Source: Cupriavidus pauculus
GTDB taxonomy: Bacteria; Pseudomonadota; Gammaproteobacteria; Burkholderiales; Burkholderiaceae
Direction: 5' to 3'
Length of the DNA stretch: 64,000 nt
Assembly: GCF_008693385.1 (NCBI RefSeq)
Contig: NZ_CP044067.1
Coordinates: 1,366,501 to 1,430,500 of the forward strand
Every line of letters begins with the position of its first letter. The stretch's first letter is position 1. The notes under the pieces are model-generated. The model made no database searches. It was not told where the DNA came from and was given only the letters and a program-made list of their open reading frames with translations. Below are positions 57,980 through 64,000 of this stretch, one piece after another. A program made the translations under genes and the position numbers.

Positions 57980-58755
57980 GCCTTGCCCGCCCAGGGAACG
58001 ATCCATTTCTGCAGCGCGACCAGCGCCACGTCGAGTGCATAACCGACGATACCGAGGATCAGGATGCCGATCATCACCACATCGGTCCGCAAATAGGAGC
58101 CGGCGTTGACGATCATCCAGCCCACGCCCGCGCTCGATGCCACCAGTTCGGCCGCCACGAGCGCGGTCCAGCCGATGCCGATCGACAGGCGAACAGTGGT
58201 GAACAGATCCCCGGCGCAATGCGGAAACACCACGCGCCAGAACACCTGCCGCCGGTTCAGGCCGAGGGTCTGCGCCACGCGGATATACCCCTCCGACACG
58301 CCCCGCACGGCCGCCGCGGAACCGACCAGCACATTGAGAAACGTGGCGATGAAGATCAGAAAGAACTTCGAGGCTTCATCGATCCCTAGCCATACGATCG
58401 TCAGCGGAATCAGCGCGATCTTCGGTAACGGCCGCAAAAACTGCACGAAAGGGTTCAATGCCGCGGCAAGCGCGGCGCTGCGTCCCATCAGCAGTCCCAG
58501 CGGCACGCCGATGACGATCGATGCGACGAATGCGGACATTGCGCGCGCCAGGCTGATGCCGACGTGCTTCCACATCGGAATCTGCCCATAGCCGTCCCGC
58601 CACAGGTGAGAGAACGAAACGGCAAGCTCGGTCGGCGGCGGAAGGAACAGTGCATCGACCCATCCACGGCTGCCCGCGATCTGCCACAGCGCCAGCACGG
58701 CAATTACCGCCGCCGTGCTGACTGACAGACTGAAATACCGGCGATCCAGCACCAC
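57976..58755 (-). CDS. ABC transporter permease, nitrate/sulfonate/taurine type
   Basis: 259 aa, about six membrane segments. VRGVSEGYIRVAQTLGLNRRQVFWRVVFP is the EAA loop, and PPPTELAVSFSHLW and PFVQFLRPLPKIALIPLTIVWLG are typical of TauC/SsuC permeases. Four bases lie between its ATG (58755) and the receptor gene's stop, so the three genes are one transcription unit. Confidence 0.9.
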   Translation of the reverse strand: MVLDRRYFSLSVSTAAVIAVLALWQIAGSRGWVDALFLPPPTELAVSFSHLWRDGYGQIPMWKHVGISLARAMSAFVASIVIGVPLGLLMGRSAALAAALNPFVQFLRPLPKIALIPLTIVWLGIDEASKFFLIFIATFLNVLVGSAAAVRGVSEGYIRVAQTLGLNRRQVFWRVVFPHCAGDLFTTVRLSIGIGWTALVAAELVASSAGVGWMIVNAGSYLRTDVVMIGILILGIVGYALDVALVALQKWIVPWAGKA

Positions 58756-58759
58756 TGCC

Positions 58760-59803
58760 TTACTTGTCCGCCTTGATCTGCTGCGCGAGCTTCAGATACC
58801 GGGGGTTGATGGACGTCGCAAACGAGGCCGGAATGTCCTGCTTGCGAATCTGGTCGATGCTGCCGAGAAAATCGGCGGTCTTGCGCACCGCGCCGGCCAG
58901 CGTGCTGCTATCGGGGCTGGTGCCGTCACCGAACCACTGCGGCTTGAGCTGATCGGCAATCGTCGGATACTCGTTGCCATTGATCGAGTCCGTCACGGCG
59001 GCCGGCGTGGAACCCAGCTCCTTCGCGATGGCCTCGGCCACGGCCTGCGGATTCTTGCGGTAGTTCGCCACCTGCTGTTCGAGCACGAGCAGCAGCCTGG
59101 CCACGAGCTCCGGATGCTTCTCGCCGAACGCCTTGCTGATGGAGATGCCATTGAAGATCAGGTAGCCGTCCTTCTTCAGATCCTTCGTGTAGAAGATCGG
59201 CTGTCCACCGTTCGCCTCCAGCGTGGAGTTGAACGGGGCCCATACATAGCCGGCATCGACGTCGCCGCGCCGCCATGCGGCAACCAGTTCGTCCGGCTTG
59301 AGCGGCACGAAGCGGATTTTCGAGCGGTCGATCTTGTTGAGCTGGATGGCTGTGTCGAGCGCGTACTGTGCCGTGGAGTTGGCGGGGTAGCCCACCGTAT
59401 GGCCCGCGAGGTCGTTCAGCGACTGGATGTTCTTGCTCTTGCGCGCGACCAGCCGTTCATAGGTCGCGATATCCGCGGAGACGCCGACCAGTTCGATCGG
59501 GAGCTTGCGCACGATGGCGGAGACCGTAGGGCTCGAGCCGAAGTTCGCGATATCGATACTGTTGCTCGCGAACAGATTCAGCACGTCCGCGCCGGTGCCG
59601 AACTGCACCCATTTGACGGGCACACCGAATGCCTTCTCCAGCGAGCCATCGACCTTGGCATTGACGATCAGCTGCGCGCCGCCGCTATAGGCAATGCGCA
59701 CTTCCTTCGGCAACGGCTCGGCGGCCGCCACGCTACCGGCGACGGCAAACGGTAAAGCAAAGGCAGCGCCGGCGATCAGCCAGCTGCGAAACGATGTTTT
59801 CAT
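58760..59803 (-). CDS. ABC transporter binding protein, TauA/SsuA-like
   Basis: 347 aa. Signal peptide ends SVAA-AEPLPKEVRIAYSGGAQL; VKWVQFGTGADVLNLFASNSIDIANFGSSPTV matches the taurine/sulfonate receptor fold; a YPANSTAQYALDTA loop is close to TauA/SsuA. First gene of the importer operon. Ligand not certain, but aliphatic sulfonate or taurine is likely given the TauABC-type organisation and the two MocR/TauE genes in this window. Confidence 0.88.
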   Translation of the reverse strand: MKTSFRSWLIAGAAFALPFAVAGSVAAAEPLPKEVRIAYSGGAQLIVNAKVDGSLEKAFGVPVKWVQFGTGADVLNLFASNSIDIANFGSSPTVSAIVRKLPIELVGVSADIATYERLVARKSKNIQSLNDLAGHTVGYPANSTAQYALDTAIQLNKIDRSKIRFVPLKPDELVAAWRRGDVDAGYVWAPFNSTLEANGGQPIFYTKDLKKDGYLIFNGISISKAFGEKHPELVARLLLVLEQQVANYRKNPQAVAEAIAKELGSTPAAVTDSINGNEYPTIADQLKPQWFGDGTSPDSSTLAGAVRKTADFLGSIDQIRKQDIPASFATSINPRYLKLAQQIKADK

Positions 59804-59936
59804 GGGTCGATGGCAGGGATGATTGGGGCGTCCATCCTATGAAGGAAACCCACCCGCCACAACGAATCGAATCAGATAACCACATGTGCCGCCGCTGTCG
59901 CGGCTTCATCGTTTCGCGCATATATGCGCCGGGAGC

Positions 59937-60857
59937 TCAGGTGAGCGTGCCCTCCCACTCCTGCAGTTGCGCGAGCGTGGCCACCACGCCGCCGCAGACG
60001 ACGATCAGGATCTCCTTCGCGTCCGCCAGCGCGGCGGGATGTTTCTCCACGGCGGCAAGGGCGGCACCGCATGCCGGCTCCACCAGCAGGCGATGGTCGG
60101 TCAGCAGTTGCAACGCCGCGACGACGGCCTCGCGGTCCGAGACTTCCACGCTCGCGATCGGCCGCCGGCGGCTCCAGGCCACGGCTTCCGTCGCCGGCCG
60201 CTTGGCGGCCAGCGACGTGGCGATGCCCGTCACCGCGGGCAGCTCCACAACCGCTTCGGCCTCCAGCGAACGGGCGAGGGATGCCGTGCCGTGCGTCTCC
60301 GCCGCGACGATGGGCACGTCGTCCCAGCCCTGCCGGTGCATGCCTTCGGCAACGCCGCTCAGCAAACCACCGCCGCCGACCGACAGCACCACGGCATCGG
60401 GCCGGACGCCGGCCTCGGCGACCTCATCGACCAGCGACGCGTGACCGGTCCACAGCAGCGGGTCGTCGAACGGATGGATAAAGGCAGTGTGTTCGTCGAG
60501 CATCGACTGCGCGAGCGCGTTTGCTTCGGCCCACGATTGGCCATGGACGATGACCTCTGCGCCTTCGAGGCGTAGTAGTTCGAGCGCGCGCGCCGACGTG
60601 GTTTCGGGCACCACCACGGTCACGGGAATACGCAGCATGCGGCCGCAGTAGGCCACGGCGACGCCCGCATTGCCGCCTGACGACGACACGAAGCGCCGCG
60701 CGCCACGATCGGCATGGGTCAGGCATGCGTGCCCCACCCCCCGGAGCTTGAACGACCCGCTCGGCTGGAGGGCTTCCAGCTTGAGCCATACGGTCTTGCC
60801 GAGTCGCGCGGACATCGGCAGGGAATGCAGGAGCGGGGTGCGGATATGAAGCGTCAT
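59937..60857 (-). CDS. L-serine/threonine dehydratase-family PLP enzyme
   Basis: 306 aa, fold-type II. PLP lysine in QPSGSFKLRGVGHA, serine-dehydratase pattern SSSGGNAGVAVAYCG and phosphate cup SVGGGGLLSG; no ACT domain. The SSSGGNAG motif resembles mammalian-type L-serine dehydratase. Converts L-serine (or threonine) to pyruvate (2-oxobutyrate) and ammonia. Located upstream of and in the same direction as the tauABC-like operon, 133 bp away. Start 60857 is the first ATG at the conserved region. Confidence 0.88.
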   Translation of the reverse strand: MTLHIRTPLLHSLPMSARLGKTVWLKLEALQPSGSFKLRGVGHACLTHADRGARRFVSSSGGNAGVAVAYCGRMLRIPVTVVVPETTSARALELLRLEGAEVIVHGQSWAEANALAQSMLDEHTAFIHPFDDPLLWTGHASLVDEVAEAGVRPDAVVLSVGGGGLLSGVAEGMHRQGWDDVPIVAAETHGTASLARSLEAEAVVELPAVTGIATSLAAKRPATEAVAWSRRRPIASVEVSDREAVVAALQLLTDHRLLVEPACGAALAAVEKHPAALADAKEILIVVCGGVVATLAQLQEWEGTLT

Positions 60858-60924
60858 GATCGGTACGTCGGGCAGGATGGAGGGTGGCGCGGGGCAGAAC
60901 CCCGCGCCACCCCGCATTATGCCG

Positions 60925-61737
60925 TCATGCCTGTACCGGTGCGGTGGCTGGCCAGTAGTGATGGTCCGGCGTCGCGCGCGCGCCGAAAATGGCTTGCCCC
61001 ACGCGCACGACCGTGGCGCCCTCCTCGATCGCGATCTCGAAGTCGCCGGACATGCCCATCGACAGTTCGTCGAGGACAATGCCCGCCGGGGCGTCGTTAC
61101 GCAGCCGGTCGCGCAGTTCGCGCAACTGCACGAAGCATGTCCGCACGCGATCGGCCTCGGCCGAGAACATCGCCAGCGTCATGAGCCCCTTCACGCGCAG
61201 CGCGGAGAATGCCGGCAATTCGCGCAGGAATGCGGCAACGTCATCGGGCGCCAGCCCATACTTGCTGTCCTCGTCCGAGGTGTTGACCTGCACGAACACA
61301 TCGAGCGCGCGGCCCTCCGCCTGTAACCGCCGGTCGAGGGCCTCGGCCACGCGCAGGCTGTCCAGCGCCTGGAATTCGCTCGCGAACTGCGCCACGAGCT
61401 TTGCCTTGTTGGTCTGCAGATGGCCAATGACCGACCACCGCAGATCCGTCAGGTCGCGCATGGCCTCCCATTTGCCGTGGGCTTCCTGCGGCTTGTTCTC
61501 GCCGAGCATATGGCAGCCGGCCGCGTACGCGAGCCGCAGCGTCGCCTCCGGCTTGGTCTTGCTGACGGGCAGCAGCCGCACGCCCGCGGGGTCGCGCCCC
61601 ACGCGCTGGCAGGCCGCCGCGATGCGCGCGTGCACGGCCGCGAGATTGGCGCGGAAGTCATCGACGGACGTGGCCTGCGGCCACTGGTTATGCAGGGCAT
61701 GAAGGGTGCCCGTCGGAGAAGAAGTTGGCGATGACAT
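60925..61737 (-). CDS. YggS/PLPBP-family PLP-binding protein
   Basis: 270 aa. RLLPVSKTKP, with the PLP lysine, HMLGENKPQEAHGKW, HLQTNKAKLVAQF, ELSMGMSGDFEIAIEEGATVVRVGQAIFG are the full set of YggS/PLPBP landmarks. A carrier and homeostasis factor for pyridoxal phosphate, no enzymatic activity known. ATG 61737 has GAGG 6 nt upstream. Located upstream of and co-directional with the serine dehydratase; most species keep yggS next to proC, so this is probably a second copy, with the housekeeping one elsewhere. Confidence 0.9.
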   Translation of the reverse strand: MSSPTSSPTGTLHALHNQWPQATSVDDFRANLAAVHARIAAACQRVGRDPAGVRLLPVSKTKPEATLRLAYAAGCHMLGENKPQEAHGKWEAMRDLTDLRWSVIGHLQTNKAKLVAQFASEFQALDSLRVAEALDRRLQAEGRALDVFVQVNTSDEDSKYGLAPDDVAAFLRELPAFSALRVKGLMTLAMFSAEADRVRTCFVQLRELRDRLRNDAPAGIVLDELSMGMSGDFEIAIEEGATVVRVGQAIFGARATPDHHYWPATAPVQA

Positions 61738-61868
61738 CTCGAGCCTCGTTGGATGCGATGGATGCAGTATCGCGCGCCCGATGCGCCGCAATCGATCCAT
61801 TCGTCCAGATTACCTACCCAATCGTCCACGGGAAAGTCATGGAAGTGACATATTGCCCGCTTACATTT

Positions 61869-61897
61869 TCATTCGAACACACGACATGATCGAATGA
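61869..61897. promoter_or_regulatory. Inverted repeat directly before the DeoR-family gene
   Basis: TCATTCGA (61869-61876) and TCGAATGA (61890-61897) are exact inverted copies, spacer 13 nt, ending 3 nt before ATG 61901. The half-site resembles the TTTCGTT/TTTCATT motifs described for GlpR. Probably an autoregulatory operator. Confidence 0.6.
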
Positions 61898-61900
61898 GCC

Positions 61901-62668
61901 ATGAGCTTAACCCCGCGCCAGCGCGAGATCTTCGGCTGGCTCAACGATGCTGGCTACCTGAGCACCGAGCAGCTTGCGAGCCGTTTTGGCGTCAGCACCC
62001 AGACGATTCGCCGCGATATCAACGAGCTGAGCGTGCAGGGGCTCGCGCGCCGGACCCACGGCGGCCTGAGCCTGTCCGCGAGCCAGCACAACCTTAGCTA
62101 CCTGCAACGCAGCGCGAACCACGTCGAACGCAAGCGCCGCATCGGGATGTCCGCCGTGGGCATGCTCGAGGCCGACGCGACGGTATTCCTCGGCTACGGC
62201 ACCACGGTCGCGGACTTCGCGCGCGCGTTGCCGGCCGATCTGCCGCTGCGCGTGGTGACCAACAACCTCGGTGCCGTGCACGCGCTCGCGGACAAGCCGC
62301 GCATCGAGACATGGGTGGCCGGCGGGCGGCTGCGCGCCGGCGATCTCGACGTCATGGGCAGCGCGTCGCTCGACTTCCTGCGCCGTTTTCGCGCGCACGT
62401 CGCGGTGTGCAGCGCGGCGGGCTTCGACGAAGACGGCACCTTCTACGAGTTCCAGCCCGAGGAAGCCGAGCTGAGCCGCGTCCTGCTATCGAACAGCCAC
62501 GTGCGCATGCTGCTGCTCGACAGCAGCAAGTACCTGCATCACGCTCCGTGCCGCGTCGGAACGCTTCACGACGTCGATCACCTCTTTACCGACCACGAGG
62601 CGACCGACGCGATGGCCGCGCTGCCATTGCTGTGCGAACGCGCGGATGTCGCGCTGCATCTCTGCTAA
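61901..62668 (+). CDS. DeoR/GlpR-family transcriptional repressor
   Basis: 255 aa. N-terminal DeoR HTH (YLSTEQLASRFGVSTQTIRRDINELSVQGLARRTHGGL) and a sensor domain with ATVFLGYGTTVADFARAL, VVTNNLGAVHAL and LLLDSSKYLHHAPCRVG, matching the GlpR group that senses glycerol-3-phosphate or sugar phosphates. Upstream of a ugpC-like ATPase gene and a ugpB-like receptor; probably the repressor of that importer. Confidence 0.88.
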   Translation: MSLTPRQREIFGWLNDAGYLSTEQLASRFGVSTQTIRRDINELSVQGLARRTHGGLSLSASQHNLSYLQRSANHVERKRRIGMSAVGMLEADATVFLGYGTTVADFARALPADLPLRVVTNNLGAVHALADKPRIETWVAGGRLRAGDLDVMGSASLDFLRRFRAHVAVCSAAGFDEDGTFYEFQPEEAELSRVLLSNSHVRMLLLDSSKYLHHAPCRVGTLHDVDHLFTDHEATDAMAALPLLCERADVALHLC

Positions 62669-62696
62669 CCCGCCCGCTCCCCCTGAACGACATTCC

Positions 62697-63698
62697 ATGG
62701 CATACCTGCGACTCGAACGGCTGCGCCAGCGCTTTGGCGATCACGACGTCCTGCGCGGCATCGACCTCGATATCGAACGCGGCGAATTCATCGCGCTGCT
62801 CGGCGCCTCGGGCTGCGGCAAGACCACGCTGCTGCGGCTGATTGCCGGGCTCGACCGCCCGACCGACGGCAGCATCCACCTCGACGGCCGCAATGTCACC
62901 GCGCTCGATCCGGCGCAGCGCCTGCTCAGCATGGTGTTCCAGTCTTACGCACTGTTTCCGCACCTGAGCGTCGCGGACAACATCGTGTTCGGCCTGCGCG
63001 CGCGCAAGGTGGCACGCGACGAGCAGGACAAGCGGCTACGCCATGCGGCGGACCTGCTGGGCCTGAGCGCGCTGCTCGCCCGCAAGCCTGGCGCGCTGTC
63101 CGGCGGACAGAAGCAGCGCGTGGCGCTGGCGCGCGCCATCGTGTCGCAGCATCCGATGTGCCTGATGGACGAGCCGCTGTCCAATCTCGATGCCCAGTTG
63201 CGCGCGGAGATGCGCGCCGAGCTTCGCAAGCTGCAGCAGCAGCTCGGCCTGACCGTGGTCTATGTGACGCACGACCAGGTGGAAGCGATGAGCATGGCCG
63301 ACCGCATCGTGCTCATGCATCAGGGCCAGATCGCGCAGGTCGGCACACCGGCCGAGCTTTACGACAAACCCGCGACGCCCGTGGTGGCGCGCTTTATCGG
63401 ACAGCCGCCGATGAACCTGATTCGCATGCCGGGCAGCGGCGCGTGGCTCGGCGTGCGTCCCGAACATATCGATGTCGGCGAACCCGGAGAACCCGGCGAT
63501 GGACATGATGCTGTCGTCATGCGCGCCGAATATCACGGTGCCGACACGCTGATGGAAGTGAAACTGCATGGCCAGCCGCTGCTCGTGCGGCATCCGGGCC
63601 GCGTTGCGGTGGTGCCGGGCAGCGGGCTCGCGTTGCAATGGTCCGCCGAGCACGAGCATCGCTTCCCCATCGACCCCGTCGCGGCAACACCATCCTGA
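62697..63698 (+). CDS. ugpC: sn-glycerol-3-phosphate-type ABC importer ATPase (UgpC-like)
   Basis: 333 aa. Walker A GASGCGKTT, LSGGQKQRVALARAI, Walker B CLMDEPLSNLDAQLR and H-loop YVTHDQVEAMSMADRI, then the TOBE-type C-terminal domain LGVRPEHIDVGEP that is typical of MalK/UgpC ATPases. ATG 62697 begins at MAYLRLER. Follows the DeoR gene by 28 bp. With the downstream receptor it forms an importer for a polyol or glycerol phosphate; the permeases should lie beyond the window. Confidence 0.88.
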   Translation: MAYLRLERLRQRFGDHDVLRGIDLDIERGEFIALLGASGCGKTTLLRLIAGLDRPTDGSIHLDGRNVTALDPAQRLLSMVFQSYALFPHLSVADNIVFGLRARKVARDEQDKRLRHAADLLGLSALLARKPGALSGGQKQRVALARAIVSQHPMCLMDEPLSNLDAQLRAEMRAELRKLQQQLGLTVVYVTHDQVEAMSMADRIVLMHQGQIAQVGTPAELYDKPATPVVARFIGQPPMNLIRMPGSGAWLGVRPEHIDVGEPGEPGDGHDAVVMRAEYHGADTLMEVKLHGQPLLVRHPGRVAVVPGSGLALQWSAEHEHRFPIDPVAATPS

Positions 63699-63745
63699 TC
63701 TGCCGACCTGCCCTGTCTTTCCCCCATCGTCCTCAAGGAGCCATC

Positions 63746-64000
63746 ATGTCGTTCAAAACCCGATGCCTGGCGCTTGCGCTCGGCGCGTTCGCGGGCCTCA
63801 CCGGTCTGACCCCGCTTGCCGCTTCCGCCGCGCAGACGCAAGTCACGATGTACTACCCCGTGTCCGTCGGCGGCCCGCTCACGCAGGTCGTGGACAAGCT
63901 CGTCGGCGAGTTCGAGCAGTCGAACCCCGACGTCAAGGTCAACGCCATCTATGCGGGCAACTACGACGACGCGCGCACCAAGGCACTGGCCGCGCTCAAG
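63746..64000 (+). CDS. ABC importer periplasmic receptor (UgpB-like), 3' truncated by window
   Basis: Only the first 85 codons are visible. Signal peptide MSFKTRCLALALGAFAGLTG to about ASA-AQ, then QVTMYYPVSVGGPLTQVVDKLVGEF, the start of UgpB-type receptors (a YYPVxVGGP segment is diagnostic). AAGGAG lies 5 nt upstream. Extends past the window end, presumably with permease genes following. Confidence 0.85.
   Translation, partial: MSFKTRCLALALGAFAGLTGLTPLAASAAQTQVTMYYPVSVGGPLTQVVDKLVGEFEQSNPDVKVNAIYAGNYDDARTKALAALK

Noticed and set aside
1..64000. CRISPR arrays, insertion sequences, integrases, tRNA or rRNA genes
   Set aside because: No regularly spaced repeats, transposase-like frames, attachment sites or cloverleaf-like sequences were recognised. 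The short tandem repeats noted have no spacers.

Overview
The window is very GC-rich and densely coded. It carries many LysR regulators and orphan Bug/TctC-type periplasmic binding proteins, plus a DUF4148 protein, HyuA/HyuB, and mandelate-racemase-like and CoA-transferase catabolic genes. That mix is typical of Burkholderiales, most likely Cupriavidus or a close relative and probably an accessory or second-chromosome region. This is inferred from gene content; no rRNA, tRNA, replication or core ribosomal gene is present to confirm it. I see no CRISPR array, insertion sequence, integrase or prophage.

Layout. 0-3.2 kb: start of a possible iron-type alcohol dehydrogenase, an MFS carboxylate transporter, and a CLC-type antiporter behind a clear fluoride riboswitch. 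3.2-9.4 kb: hyuA-hyuB-Bug operon with a LysR gene. 9.6-25.3 kb: small transport/regulation modules, namely DMT exporter/LysR; two Bug proteins flanking a two-subunit CoA-transferase; HxlR/MFS/LysR; a D-amino-acid-type PLP enzyme; quinone oxidoreductase-MFS/LysR; Bug; LysE/LysR. 25.3-37.6 kb: ABC exporter; a GntR module with a mandelate-racemase homologue and a ketopantoate-reductase-like gene sharing the operator TTGGTTAACCAA; a second GntR gene divergent from a HAD hydrolase, polar amino-acid ABC importer and PLP ammonia-lyase operon; epoxide hydrolase. 37.6-49.2 kb: mntP behind a manganese (yybP-ykoY) riboswitch; molbindin and sulfate-binding protein; TetR/SDR; enolase-superfamily enzyme plus Bug/LysR; CinA-like, hemerythrin, SDR, zinc-ribbon metallopeptidase and TauE/SafE genes. 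49.2-57 kb: two MocR regulators flanking an unusual soluble fusion of a Clp-type AAA+ module and an FtsH-type (M41) protease with an attenuator-like leader; PaiB-like protein; amidase. 57-64 kb: sulfonate/nitrate-type ABC importer, serine dehydratase, YggS-type PLP protein, DeoR regulator and the start of a ugp-like importer.

How it works together. Most of the region is a patchwork of regulator-plus-catabolism cassettes for scavenging carboxylates, amino acids and sulfonates. Two ion-stress genes are controlled by recognisable riboswitches (F- and Mn2+). The best candidate for an undescribed system is the AAA+/M41 fusion at 50631-52625, whose leader holds a 9-codon ORF with a good ribosome binding site, a terminator hairpin and a stem that can hide the protease ribosome binding site. 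Several enzymes have altered catalytic motifs: a mandelate racemase homologue with K-x-R instead of K-x-K, an SDR lacking Ser and Lys, and an ABC ATPase with Gly to Val in Walker A.
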